Shown: positions 43,917-55,682, counted from the stretch's first letter. The stretch is 64,000 nucleotides of DNA from Cristatella mucedo (GCA_009760855.2 WPIO01000107.1:1181001-1245000); one strand, 5' to 3'. A program made the numbers and translations. Notes: a model not told the origin generated them from the sequence alone.

Positions 43917-44225
43917 ATCCTAAAACCTAAACACTAAACGCTGCAACCTTAAACCCTAAACCCTAAAAAACCTGAATTCTAAACCAAACCCTAAATCCTA
44001 AAACCCTGAACCCAGAACGCTCAACCCTAAACCCTAAACTCTAAACCCTAAACGCTATGCTCTAAAAACGCTAAACCCTTAATTCTAAACCCGAAGTTCT
44101 AAACCCAAAAAACGCTAAACCCTAAACCCTGAAAACCCTAAACCCTAAGTTCTAAACCTTAAATCCTAAAACGCTAGTTCCAAAACCTTAAAAACCCGAA
44201 ACCCTAAAACACTGAACATTAAACC
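43917..44225. repeat. degenerate CCCTAAA (telomere-like) heptamer array
   Basis: Dozens of CCCTAAA units in runs such as 'AAACCCTAAACCCTAAA' are mixed with variants (CCCTGAA, CGCTAAA, TTCTAAA, CCTAAAAC). Runs of one to three perfect units are the longest. CCCTAAA equals TTTAGGG on the other strand, close to the animal TTAGGG repeat but one base longer. It is interstitial and lies within the TIR element. Confidence 0.85.
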
Positions 44226-44299
44226 ATATACCCGGGGGAATGCTCTACTCCAGAGGGGAAATGTTCGGGGGACGTCCAGGGGAAAACTTCCGTACCCAA

Positions 44300-44565
44300 G
44301 CTGAAGCCATATAATAAACAGGCCTAAAAGCCAGTTATAGAACCTTGAAGTAGATAAGTTGCTAGACTGACCCTACTGTAGGTCGGCGAAAAGCAGTGTG
44401 ACGTGGCTACTGCCATGCACACTACAGTCAAACAAACCTGCAGTGTTGCACCACCTGTAAGCGCCTGATGCCACAGTCTGGTAGATCAGCAAGCAGTGAG
44501 TTACAGAGGTTGAGAATGGATGTATTCAATGCATGGACCAATTTAGATAGGTTATTCCTCTCTAA
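44300..44565 (-). mobile_element. LINE-A copy, 5' part (continues from 43264)
   Basis: After 'GCTGAAGCCATATAATAAAC' the LINE-A RT C-terminal sequence resumes in minus orientation ('CNSLLADLPDCGIRRLQVVQ') and breaks off near 44565. Confidence 0.78.
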
Positions 44566-44569
44566 ACCC

Positions 44570-44823
44570 CAAACCCACGTTTTCTTGCAGCAGCTTTTGA
44601 TGCTATCGATCATTAAGTCTTCCTTGAGGGGTCTCATTTCGCCAGGGCTTCACTGGTACTGCTACTGTACTGCCATTGTCCAGGTTCTTTCTCAGTGAGA
44701 AATTCCAGAGTGATGTGATGTAAATGTTATGTGAATGGACAAAGATCATACGAGGAACCTCTGAAATATGGGATACCTCAGGGCTCTGTGCTCTCTCTTT
44801 TTCCATGGTTCCTAATCTCTCTT

Positions 44824-44895
<72 letters not shown>

Positions 44896-45148
44896 ACTCT
44901 CTCTTGCCGATGCAATTGCCAGGCACAATCTAGACTTTTCCTTTTGGCAAATAGCACTCGGTTTTACTTTTGCTGTAATCCCTCCCAGCTCTCAAGCACG
45001 TCACGGTGCCTTAACTTCCTTGCTGCATGTATTGATAATAACTGCCGCAAATATGGTAGCAGATTTTCTTTATTTGAATGATGATATAACTAACTTACTA
45101 GTTATGAGCAAACCAAGTGTGAATCAGAAATTTGAAAAGATGTTCACT
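44570..45148 (+). mobile_element. LINE-A internal fragment with (CT)n
   Basis: It matches the RT palm from 'AAFDAIDH' through 'VNGQRSYEEPLKYGIPQGSV', then a (CT)n tract, then 'LPMQLPGTI'-like sequence and 'CNPSQLSSTS', ending near 'NQKFEKMFT' at 45148. It has no 3' end. Confidence 0.82.
44814..44904 (+). repeat. (CT)n microsatellite inside LINE-A
   Basis: About 90 bases of nearly pure CT lie between the codons for 'GSVL...F' and those for 'ADAIARHN', the same place as the tract at 28888-29004. Confidence 0.95.
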
Positions 45149-45174
45149 AAGAGAGAGAGAGAGAGAGAGAGAGA
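45149..45174. repeat. (GA)n short microsatellite
   Basis: About 12 GA units at the 3' break of the LINE-A fragment. Confidence 0.9.
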
Positions 45175-46797
45175 TCATCTGTAAAAGCTTTAGGAGAACC
45201 GTGAAGTAAGCATTCACTTCTATGGGCACCACAATGAACTGTATTTATCAGTAACAAAATATGAATTAGCTGCTCTGTAAAAATGTATCGCTGAACTTGA
45301 ATGCCTTCGATTTTGAATTTTTTTAAGATTCGTGAGATATTCGACTCTAGCACTGCGATCAGAATCTGTCACAATGAACGCATTGCAAAGATAGATTACT
45401 TAGCTCAGTAATTTGTGTTGATATCACACGAAAACACCAAAATAGTGCACATGATCTATTTATGTTTATTGACAATTTATTCACGTATGAACATTACCTT
45501 AAGTGAGTGCGTCCTCATAAAGGACCAGCATTTCATCTATGTCCTGTTTCTAATAAAGTTAGATACTGGACAAAGTGTCTACTGACGACATTTCTTGATA
45601 ACTCCTCTTATCTGGTTCCTATAGTTAAGCTGTAGTTAAGTTGTTTTTAGGAAAAATCAAACAGCATGAGTTCTTTCATATAGAAATTAACAATGCTTCT
45701 CATAGTATATAAATAAATCTAATATATTCAGCTACCGCTAAAAAAGCTATAAGAAATCTAGACTGTGCATTACTTACAGAGCAGCATTCTTATTGAGTAC
45801 CACAATTCTCAGAATCACACAGAATCACTTGGCTTCTGAATGAACTTTCTATCTTGCAGCCACTGGGCAGACTAAGTAGCTCAAATGACGATGGATTAGC
45901 CGTTTTCACAGTTGTGACAGATGCTTCTGCTCTGAACGCTCTAGACTGCCAAAATAAACGCCTCAATTCTTAATCAGCGATTTAATCTCTCCTGAATAAA
46001 CTTCAAACCATTCTTTCCGGCCATCTCGTCCATCTTACTTACTTTCCTGACATGTATGTGACTTGATTCACACAGGTGCGTCACTTTTCTTTTTTACATG
46101 AAAAAGAGTCTATTAACTAACGCATTCCATCTAAATTAGTTTTAGAATTTTCTTGGTTGTGTAAAATAATTGCAAAGCCGGTGCCGTGTTAACTTAAGAA
46201 CTATCACGCTATTCGGGTTCTTTCTAAATATTTATTATTAACCGTCAGGTAGACTTAAGCAAAAATATAGAATGCTATTCATGGGTCGGCAGATGATCTG
46301 TGAAAAACTGCGACAATTGTTTTTAACCTATTATTTGTTAATCATGAACAGGTTGCGAGCTGAATCTGATTGAACAAAGTAGACTCTAGGTAATGGTGAA
46401 ACAATTTAAAGGTTCGTAAATTAATTCTCTGATACGGTGAGATGACTACATGCCGAAAAGTTGGTACCGTGAGACAGTGCATTAGAGGGGCGATGAGGCC
46501 AGATAAGTAGACTAGTGCCTGAGAGCGTAGACGCGATGCTTACTTAGTACTGAATGAAATAGAAAATAAAAATTGAATTTCGGATAAAGAAAGAGCGATA
46601 AAGACATCAATCCAATACTGACGCTGTGAATATAATGGCAGGCCATAATGGCAAGTGACTGCTAGCAATTGCATGCAATTTAGGGCTTGAGAGAAAGTTT
46701 TAAATGAAGTGAATTGCAATAACGTCGACATTGTGACACAAATTCCATTCGTAGGCTAGCTGTATTTTCGCCTCGATGATAGACCATTGACAGTGAA
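45175..46797. other. unassigned
   Basis: I see no repeat family or supported exon in this AT-rich stretch. Short frames at 46540-46889 are not convincing. Confidence 0.35.
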
Positions 46798-47120
46798 ACC
46801 GTTTGCTCAGCAGGTCCAAGACTGTGGATTTTCATGTCCATAGTCCTCACCCAACCATATCTGCTAACCTGATGCCGACTACGGCACATTTTTCCAGCCG
46901 TCCTGAGATGTTTCTTCCACGCAACTCCCTACCGAATTTGCTCCCCTGGCTTAACAATGCTTCTTACTTTTTCTTCTCTTTGTGAGATGATGTCGGTTGA
47001 CCACCACACGACCACCGAATGTCGCTAAGGCTTGTAATGAGCAATGGAAAACTCTCGTGTGTAATACCGGCTTAGTCTGCATGCCTTTGCAGATTTACAG
47101 ATTAAAGATACGTTATATTA
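46798..47120 (+). mobile_element. divergent LINE-B 3' relic
   Basis: 'CAGGTCCAAGACTGTGGATT', 'GCCGACTACGGCACATTTTT' and 'GGAAAACTCTCGTGTGTAAT' follow the LINE-B order (GGTCCTAGACTGTGGA, GCCGACTATGGCACATC, CAAAACTCTCCTGCGTAA). No frame survives. Confidence 0.6.
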
Positions 47121-48148
47121 AAAAGCACTTTCCTAAAAATGTCTGCAACTGCTGTTTTTTAACATGTTTGCCTAATTACATAAATCCGGGGCTAGATCTT
47201 TTTGCAAATAACTCGTTTTTTTACTGAGTTACACAAAAAGCAATTCCGCGATATTCCTAATGTATTAATATCGTAAATTTATTTTAATCTACACATTCAA
47301 GAAAAATTACGCCGCGAACAATTCACGGTACTTACTTTCCGGGATTGAACATTTGTAGACTGAGCTCGAGATAAACCTCTTCAAAAAGTTTTGTTTGATG
47401 ACTAAGCTTGCTGCAACATATACCACATGAAATTAAGTGGAGGTCGTTAGTTCATGAGAGCCCTGTGTATCGACTATTTACAAACTTGTTTAGATTACAT
47501 TCTGACTGGCTCTGTCAGTTTACTGATCCGTTGAAAGTGACCGGCGACAAGCGTTACTGATCGGAATAAAAATTGCTTTAGGCGGTTTGCATGCATCAAC
47601 GGTACACTTTGCACTGAACTCCTAAAAGAGTGTTTTGGAATTGGTGGCACTGCTAATGCAGTCTAGGACTAAAAAACAGATTCCATGGTTAATAGGTGAG
47701 TCATTCTGGAACTAACCCAGGCTTCAAATAGCATAGATAGGGAGTCTTCTAATTTTTTGCCAATGACCTAATTTACTTTTAATATTTCGCATGCTAATTA
47801 TGAATCTTTAGAAATAGATAGTGATTTTCAATCCAAAATATCGTAACAACGTGCCCCTATGAAAAGTTGCTACATTCAAAATTGTCTTATACGTATAAAG
47901 TATACGCTTTTAATTAGGGAATCTGGCAGTAAGTAGTTTCCGACTATATTAATCCAAATAATATTTTCATTTCATAATCCAAATAATCAAATCAAAATAA
48001 TTAATGCGGAAATATGAAGAATTAATTTTACTGCAGATAAATTACAAGCATACAGTTTTTGTTTGTATTCTGGTCCAGTGTGGATTTCTAGTTGTCGTTA
48101 AACGATGGTTAACGAATAGCTAGCTGTGAATTAAAGAAAAAAAATCCT
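47121..48148. other. unassigned (probable intron)
   Basis: AT-rich; nothing recognised. Confidence 0.35.
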
Positions 48149-48317
48149 AGCTGATTAAACAGCCTCTTTTCGTATAGCGACAGAAGAGCCTTTACGGCTA
48201 TCACCACCGCTTGCAGTGGCGATAAAGAATCGCCCACCGCAGGAATCGAACCCACGACCTCGGGACCAAGGTCGTGAAAGCAATCGCCTTACCTAGTGTG
48301 CCATCACAGCTCACCAA
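48149..48317 (-). mobile_element. SINE-1
   Basis: A nearly intact copy with head 'TGGTGAGCTGTGATGGCACA', B box 'GGGTTCGATTCC' and end 'GGCTGTTTAATCAGCTAGG'. It resembles the 32342-32531 copy. Confidence 0.92.
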
Positions 48318-48483
48318 GCATCTCGCTGTAGTTTGACTTCTATTGGGGCTGGACACAAATGATCTATTTCTTTTTTTTTGTTATGGACAAGCTTTTCTGT
48401 AGATATCATCAAAAATATATCCATTTTATTAAAGTCAAGATCAAGATTCGTTTGCTGTGTAAATTCGGGTGATTCATACTTAC

Positions 48484-48590
48484 TAACTTGACTTTTTTGG
48501 TAATCTCCAAGGTATTTCGTGGCAGAAGGATCAGCCAAGATGATTGCCTCGATTGAAAGGTCACATTCCTTCCCATTTAACGTCACAGTC
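48484..48590 (-). CDS. 107-bp internal exon of an unidentified minus-strand gene
   Basis: The minus-strand acceptor 'GAAAATTTTTGTAG' lies before 48590 and a perfect GTAAGTATG donor follows 48484. The exon enters in phase 2, leaves in phase 1 and codes for 'TVTLNGKECDLSIEAIILAD' and 'PSATKYLGDYQKSQV'. The composition is clearly protein-like. The phase 1 exit is compatible with the phase 1 entry of the 36701-36871 exon, so the two could be consecutive exons of one gene across an ~11.6 kb intron. No family recognised. Confidence 0.7.
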
Positions 48591-49483
48591 CTACAAAAAT
48601 TTTCAAAATAAGTCTGGAAAAATAAATTTAAAGCATCAAAACTCAAATCTGTTTTAAGTAAACTGTATGAGATTTACTTTCACCAAAAAATATTGCAGTT
48701 AAATTCCAGTGCTAACTTGCATTGGTAAATGATAGCAATAATTATTGTAAGAAATTTTAATATCATACTACAATAAATACATTTCTGACCATGCTTTTTC
48801 ACCAAGCTAACCGTAGACGTGTTATTAGCCACGTGATTACTTGCACCACTGGAAGTGCACACGAGTACATTCAAAACTTGGTTAGGTCAAGCTTACGAGA
48901 CACAATGATTCCGTATGGGGTGTTAGCCTAAGAGTGAGGCTCTCCGATGTACAGTCCCCTAATTACAGTCCTTCAACATGCTCTTTCTCATTTCTCACAG
49001 AAGTGGAATCGATAACCGCTAAGTCTGTATACCCTTACACAAACGTACTAGTGGCTGGCTGAAAGGGCAGTCTCCTGAAAGACGATATTATTTTGGGCTA
49101 GCCGATCACTGACCTGTCAGTGAGCACCAGAGCCATGGCAGATATGAAATCATCCGTGATCACCTTAGGTTCGAGCTTTTTTGTGGTAAAGGAGCTCATT
49201 GCTTCTAATTTAGTCGCTGCTTACCAATTGTAGCCGCCACTACTCTATCGCTAAAGAACCCAGGTTTAGTTTGACCATATCCCAGCACTAAGTACTAAGT
49301 AGTAAGGCTTCTTCGGAAACTTCTCGAGTTCATGCTCCAGCCGCTCGCCTACAAAACAGGTCGACAATCAAACTATATACTCGATTTATCTAAAATAACC
49401 TTGTGTACCCACAGCAGCTGCAAATGGCTCATATTTCCAGCAACTACTCGTACATTGTCAGCTAAGCAGCCGTTTAACATACT
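48591..49483. other. unassigned
   Basis: Upstream of the 48590 exon. No further exon or repeat recognised. Confidence 0.35.
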
Positions 49484-49627
49484 TTATTAATAAAATTCTT
49501 TGGTAGAGCGCCCCAAGAGAACTTCATCTCTACTCAGGCGCTTCACGTATATCTCGGGGCTTGAGCCCACGACCTCAGGCACCCCTCGGTTGGGGCGAGC
49601 ACTATAACCACTGGACCAAATCAACCG
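49484..49627 (-). mobile_element. SINE-2
   Basis: The minus strand reads 'TTGGTCCAGTGGTTATAGTG' (A-box region), 'GTCGTGGGCTCAAGCCCCGA' (B-box region) and the LINE-A-like hairpin 'GAAGCGCCTGAGTAGAGATG ... TTGGGGCGCT' with an AT tail. It is the second copy of the family at 13976-14112. Confidence 0.85.
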
Positions 49628-50128
49628 TTGGGGCAGTAATCGCTTTCATTCCGCCTGCCATCGCCATGACCTCCCCCCCCCCAAAGTAATTTTACCTCCG
49701 AAAGAATCATGATTTTGGCGCCACGAACCGTGTCTGCTCTTTTGTACATAAATTCGTCAGCAATACGTCCGGGGGATCTTACTAAGGAATGTCCACCACC
49801 GCCTACCACTCTCCCTCAGCATTGAGCCCAGGCTTTAACAGACGGTAAGCACTACTAGCATTTCTTGTTCATTGTAGAATTATCTTCCAAAACTAACGAT
49901 CGTGCGAATATCGTATACGGAAAGAAATACAGCTGAGACTTGTTTACAACTTTCTGTTTGTTGCTTGACCGTAGCACGTAATATACTACGGGTCTGTTGA
50001 CATCTAAACGCTTATACTTCTGGCTGACTGCAGCACGCCAGCGGCTGCGTTAGCTTCGCCGGCGGCTAGCAACCTGATTTGAGTTGCGATTTTGCATACC
50101 CAATATTGATTCTTTATTTTTTTTGCAG
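49628..50128. other. unassigned
   Basis: A C-run (9-10 C) is near 49673. A 62-codon Gly-rich minus frame at 49621-49809 is not convincing. Confidence 0.35.
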
Positions 50129-50223
50129 ATGCACTCCGAGACTTTGTTACTGTCGCTAAGATCCGTGGATTTTGCATTAACAAAAGAAAAGCTTCACAAT
50201 GCCGACCCAGGGGCCTCGAGCTG
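50129..50223 (+). CDS. candidate 95-bp exon, plus strand
   Basis: A strong acceptor (a long T run ending in TTTTGCAG) and a GTAATT donor bound 95 bases that read 'ALRDFVTVAKIRGFCINKRK' and 'ASQCRPRGLEL' in one open frame. It is on the strand opposite to the other exons. No family recognised. Confidence 0.3.
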
Positions 50224-50384
50224 GTAATTTTCTCTTTAAGCTATGAGCTTCGAGCTACGTTCGTTTGGTGTTCTTCACATTGTCTCTAACCGCTAAGCTT
50301 GTTCTCCTTGATCCGCTGCTGCGAAACTCTCTAACTTAGTGGCTATCTGGCCAGCTAAAACTCCTGCGGCACCAACTCTTTGAG

Positions 50385-50469
50385 TCCCTCTTGAATGCCT
50401 CTCATCTCGCCTGGGCATTACTTGCACTGCACTGCAAATTTTCATATACTGCCTCAGTGGGAGACACCC
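50385..50469 (+). mobile_element. LINE-A copy, 5' part (continues at 51013)
   Basis: 'CTCATCTCGCCTGGGCATTA' to 'CAGTGGGAGACACC' matches the RT region for 'LSSRLGITGTALQW...LSGR'. It is cut by LINE-B. Confidence 0.75.
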
Positions 50470-51012
50470 CAGCGGTTTGAGCACGTGTCGCCTTTGCTGA
50501 AAGAGCTAGAATGGTTGCCGGTTGAGCAAAAGATACAGAGCAAAGTTCTTACGCTGACCCACAAGGCCCGCCACGGCTTGGCTCCTTCATACCTAGCTGA
50601 ACTGCTGCATCAGTTTCAGCCTGTTCGCGCCCTCAGGTCCTGTGTGGACAATAAATTAGCTGTCCCATTCCTCCTCTTAAAGACAGTTGGCGACCGAAGC
50701 TTTACCTCTGCAGGTCCTAGACTGTGGAACTCGCTTCCACAATTCTTGCGCAACGACAACTACTCTCCTACTGCCGACTATGGCACATCTTTTTCAGCGG
50801 TCCTGAGCTGCTACTTCCATGCTACTCACTACCTCAACTGCTCTCGTGACTCTGCTATGCTTCCCACTTTCTCTTTGTTGCGTGAGACGAAGTCTGTTGG
50901 CTACCGAATGCGTACCGAAAGCCGCTTAGGCTGTGAGTGGGCTATACAAAACTCTCCTGCGTAACACCCACATGGTCTTTATGACTTTGTGGAGTTACAG
51001 ACGGAGATACAT
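50470..51012 (+). mobile_element. LINE-B 3' copy inserted in LINE-A
   Basis: A young 5'-truncated copy with an open C-terminal frame ('FEHVSPLLKELEWLPVEQKI', 'RHGLAPSYLAELLHQFQPVR', 'AGPRLWNSLPQFLRNDNYSP'). The complete 3' UTR, the hairpin 'CCACATGGTCTTTATGACTT' and an (ATTAC)3 tail follow. ACCC on both sides may be a short target duplication. Confidence 0.92.
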
Positions 51013-52060
51013 TACATTACATTACCCTAGTATTGATGTGAATAGACAAAGATCATCCGATGAACCTCTGAAATATGCGTTACCTTATGCTCCGTGTTTG
51101 GTCCGGTTCTTTTCACAATTTATAGTCTTTCTTTTGCCAATGTGCTTGCCAAGCATAATCTAGGCTTTTACTTCTATTGGGATGATACTCAGTGGTACAT
51201 TTGCTTTGATTTCTCCCAGCCCTCCAGCACGTCAAATTCTATCAACTCCCATGCTGCTTTTATTGATGACATCCGCACATGGATGGCAAAAACTTTCTCA
51301 AATTGAATGATGATATAACCAACTTCCTAGTTATGGGAAAATCAAGTGCTATTCAGAAATTGGAAAGGCTAACGGTCAAGATCGGTTCTGCCAGCATAGG
51401 TCCAGTTGAATCTAGACAAAATCTAATTATCATGTTCCTACTTTACCTTTTGTTAGATGACCAAATCTGCTCCACAATCAAGTCTGCCAACTTTTAGCTG
51501 CATAAAATTGTTAAAGTTTTGGGCTTTTTTACACAAGGATACCACATCTAAGTTAGTCCATGCATTTTTTACATTCCGTCTTGACTTTTTTTTAACTCAC
51601 TGCTGGCTGGTGTACCAGCATGATCCATTAGGTGCTTGCGGATGGTGCAAAACTCTGGAGCTGGGCTTGTCTGCAGTGAGCGTCGCACTTTCCAAATCAC
51701 ACCACTTCTCGCCGACCTGCACTTGCTCTCACTGAGGCAACGCATCGACTTCAAGGTTCTGTCACTGACTTTTACATCTCTTCCTTCTTAGGCTCCAGCC
51801 TATCTATCAGAACTACTGCCCCACCAGGCTAACCTTCGTACTACTCGCTTTTCGGAATCTAATTGTCTACATGTACCTTGTACAAACCTCAAATTCTCTG
51901 TAGACCTTCCCTTCAGTTTGTATGCTACCAATGCCTAGAACTCACTGCTCACTGCAGACTTGAGTCATGACATCTGACTTGACTACATTTCAAAAAACCA
52001 ACACGCACCTATACATATCAGCATTTAGTAGGTCACTCTGAGGTTCGCTCATTTCTTGAC
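51013..52060 (+). mobile_element. LINE-A copy, 3' part, decayed
   Basis: It resumes with 'GTATTGATGTGAATAGACAA' (SIDVNRQ) and passes the palm ('YWDDTQWYICFDFSQPSSTS', with the YADD changed to YWDD), 'RTWMAKTF' and the C-terminus. It ends at 'ATTTAGTAGGTCACTCTG' without a 3' UTR. Several frameshifts are present. Confidence 0.85.
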
Positions 52061-52084
52061 TGTCTGGTGATCTTTTTTTTTATT

Positions 52085-53478
52085 CCAACACGTTAATCAT
52101 ACCACTCATATCAGTGGACTCATCCTATAGTTCGTGATCGCTAGGGATGTCTGCCCGACTGACCTTGTAGTGGAGCTGCTGTCCCTCTTGGATCATTTCT
52201 CGGTCTCATTCACTGTTCCTGCCCCTTTGAAGGTACAGGGTGATGTCGAACTTGCCCAGTGTCAAACTTAAAAAGCGTTGACTATGAACAATTTTTAAAA
52301 TCTTATGTAATGCAGGTCTCCTTGATCGGCATCAAGATTTGACCAACAGCTCGATACCTTCACTGATGCTGTCAACATGACACTTAGGAGTGCTCTTGAC
52401 AAGCATGCTCCCGTAATTCTGGTCCGTGTGCAGAGTCGTGGAGATCCTGCTCAATTTACATAAAAGCTTCAAATGATGGGCCGTGTTAGGTGCAGGCTTG
52501 AACGTCGTTTTAGTAAATTGGAGTCTGATGCAGGTCTAGCCAATTTCAACGACTTCCTTCGATTTTGCACTCGGAGGCTTAAAAAAGCCAGGGCTTCGTT
52601 TTTCATTTGAAAACTGAAGACCTGCCAGTAACACCCAAAACAGGTTTCGAAAAATGGGTCGTACCAAAGTCTTTCAAATTGGAAATCTTTAGACCGATAC
52701 TTAAACTCTTGAATTAGATACAGAGGTCCTTGCAAACTATCGCCCAGTTTCCCTTCTTTCCCTCTTTTCAAAGATTCTTGAAAATATTGTCGCTAAGCAA
52801 GTAGCAGCACATATTTAAAAGAGTAAATATTCAGAAAACTTCTAATCGAGTTTCAAGTGACCACACTTTATTGCAACTGCTTTACTGAGAGTTAACTACG
52901 ACATCCTGTTCAGCTGAGATGACGGAAATGTCACTTCCCTAGACCTGCTAGATCTACCAACTGCCTTCGATACCATTGATCACTATGCCCTACACGAACG
53001 AGTAAGAACAATGATTGGTTTTGCACAAAGGCACTGGCGTTTTTTAAATCGTGCTGGCCTAATTTAAGTTCAATTTGCATCGTGTGGGGGTCAGGTTTCA
53101 CCCAAGATACCGGTCACCAGTGAAACCCCTCTAGGATCCGTCTTAGGTTCGTTGCTGTTCTCCATAATTACTAAACATCTGGGAAAAGTGATTAAGACTA
53201 TTAGAATAGAATATCACTTTTATGTCGACGATAGTAAGCTCTATTTGTCATTCAAACTATCGGAATCTGCTGCAGCAACTGATAAACTTAATGGTTGCCT
53301 TGCCGACATTCAATCCTGGATGCAGGAAACTTTCTTGAAACTCGATAGCCATAAACTGAACTGCTGCTCGTAGCACAGCCTAAGCTTGCGGCTGAATTAA
53401 AAAAGTTTGCTCTTTAATTATGTGATGTTGTCGTGCGACCATTACCACATGCTCAAATATCTAAGATTAGGAACTTCC
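52085..53478 (+). mobile_element. LINE-B copy, endonuclease to RT, decayed
   Basis: It begins in the endonuclease C-terminal region ('GGACTCATCCTATAGTTCGTGATCG'-like part, kept in order), continues through the linker ('RCRLERRFSKLESDAGLANF'), and an RT with a deletion. The frame 53152-53373 keeps 'YHFYVDDSKLYLSFKLSESA', where YADD reads YVDD. It ends in the 'ARNLGV' region and joins the tandem duplication. Confidence 0.82.
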
Positions 53479-53788
53479 TTTCAAAACGGCTTTTAAATGT
53501 AATGTATCTCCGTCTGTAACTCCAAAAAGTCATAAACACCGGGTGGGTGTTAAGCAGGAGAGTTTTCTATAGCAAACTCACAGCCTAAGCTTGTGGCTGA
53601 ATTAAAAAGGTTTGCTCTTTAATTATGTGATGTTGTCGTGCGAACATCACCACACGCTCAAATATCTAAGATTAGGAACTTTCTTTCAAAACGGCTTTTG
53701 AATGTAATGTATCTCCGTCTGTAACTTCACAAAGTCATAAAGACCGGGTCGGTGTTAAGCAGGAGAGTTTTCTATAGCAAACTCACAG
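53379..53788. repeat. 205-bp tandem duplication, two units
   Basis: Units 53379-53583 and 53584-53788 are nearly identical. Each joins ~120 bases of the plus LINE-B to ~85 bases of the 3' end of a minus LINE-B, and each is bounded by CACAGCCTAAGC. Confidence 0.92.
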
Positions 53789-54520
53789 CCTAAGCGGCTT
53801 TCGGTACCCATTCGGTAGCCAACAGAGTTCGTCTGACGCAACAAAGAGAAAATGGGAAGCATAGCAGAGTCAGGAGAGCAGTTGAGTTAGTGATTAGCAT
53901 GGAAGTTGCAGCTCTGGACAGCTGAAAAGGATGAGCCATAGTCGACAGTAGGAGACTACTTGTCGTTGCGTAAGGATTGTGGAAGCGAGTTCCACAGTCT
54001 GGGACCGGCAGAGCTACAGCTTCTGCCGCCTATGGTCTTTAAGCAGAGAAATGGAACAGCTAATTTATCGTCCACACAGGACCTGAGGACGCGAACAGGC
54101 TGAAACTGGCGCAGCAGTACAGCTAGGTGCTCAAGAGCCAGGCCGTGGCGGGCCTTGTAGGTCAGCGTAAGAACTTTGCTCTGGAACCGTTGCTCAACCT
54201 GCATTCATCCTGACTCTTTCAGTAAAGGAGACACACTTTCAAACCGCTGGGACGTGAAGACTAGCCTTGACACCATAATCACAGACTGCTGCAGTTGCCT
54301 AATAGCTTTCTTTGGCAGCCCAGCCAATACGGAATTGCAATGATCAAGCCGAGACAGAACTAAGAACCTAGTTAAAATTTTACAAGCAACTGTGGGAGAC
54401 CACTACTAGTCTTGGATAGGGATCGGACGTGACGGTTAGCTGTAGAAGTAGTCTTCTAAATGAAGCTTTTAACATTGAGGCAGTTGTCGAAAACGACACC
54501 TAAATTTAGAGCACGTGGTG
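53789..54520 (-). mobile_element. LINE-B long copy, 3' part
   Basis: The 3' UTR and RT C-terminus in minus orientation ('RFQSKVLTLTYKARHGLALE', 'GPRLWNSLPQSLRNDK') run to 'GAGCACGTGGTGATG', where LINE-A is inserted. The copy continues at 55683. Confidence 0.88.
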
Positions 54521-55682
54521 ATGTTAATAATGATAATAATAATAATAATAATGCACTTGATGAAGCGCCCTCAGAAAACGTAATCTCTTTCAAGGCGCTT
54601 TACATTTGCTGCAAAGTAATATTCAATTACATGGTAAGTAAAATCATGCTTGAAAAACTAACAAAACGAATAATACGGCTAGGGGTGACATGCACAACGT
54701 CAGCATGCAAATGTGGTTAGTGGCAGCGTGCACAGTGTCAGCACGCATAAGCACATCAAGGACGAATCACAGGGACTCACTAAATGCTGTCCTAAATAGG
54801 TGTGTTTATAAGTTCCTTTTAAATGTGGTCAGGTCAGGAGATGTTCGGACGCAGGTTGGGAGGGAGTTCCAGGCTTCGGGAGCATAGGAACTAAATGCAT
54901 GGTCTCCAAAGGATCTAAGGTTTGTACGATTATTTGTAGACTGTGGGATTTCGAAAAGCGGGTGGTACAATGCTTGGCCTGGTGGGGTAATATATCTGAG
55001 AGATAGGCTGGAGCCATAGAATAAAGGGACCTAAAAGTGAGCGACAAAACCTTGAAGTAAATTCGTTGCTTGACTGGTATCCAGTATAGGTCGGCGAGAA
55101 GTGGAGTAATGTGGCAACTGCGACGCTCACGACAGAAAAGCCTAACTGCAGAGTTTTGCACCAGCTGCAATCGCCTGATCGCACATGCTGGTAGGCCAGT
55201 AAGCAGTGAGTTGCAGAAGTCGAGATGTCACGAATGCAGGGACCAACTTGGACGTGGTATCCTTATCTAAACAAGTCCGAATTTCAGCAATGTTATGAAG
55301 GTGAAAATAGGCAGATTTGACTTTGGAGCTGATATGGTCGTCTAACAAGAGGTCGCTTTGGAATATGACACCTAGATTTCGAGCTGAGTCAACTGGAGAT
55401 ATGCTGGCGGAGCCAATTTGGAGAGTCAGCCTTTCCAATTTCTAAATCACGCTGGGTTTTCCCATAACTAGTAAGTTAGTTTTATCATAGTTTAGCTTTA
55501 GAAAATTTGTTGCCATCCATATGCGGATGTCATCAATGCATGCAGCAAGTGAGTTGAGAGAATTTGAGGTGCTCGAAGGCTGGGAGGGATCAAGGCAAAT
55601 ACAACTGAGTGTCATCCGCATAGAAATTAAAGCCTTGATTATCCTTGGAAATCACATCAGCAAGAGGGATAGTATAAACCGT
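54521..55682 (-). mobile_element. LINE-A copy inserted in LINE-B
   Basis: Tail (TTAATAATGATAATAATAAT...), hairpin, 3' UTR and RT down to the 'LADVIS' region at 55680. The frames are broken only by a few indels, and the sequence is close to 34169-35118. LINE-B resumes with GTCGCACATTAGCATCACC. Confidence 0.92.

Noticed and set aside
43917..44225. A chromosome end
   Set aside because: The heptamers are degenerate, interstitial and enclosed by inverted repeats and a split LINE-A copy, so this is not a terminus.
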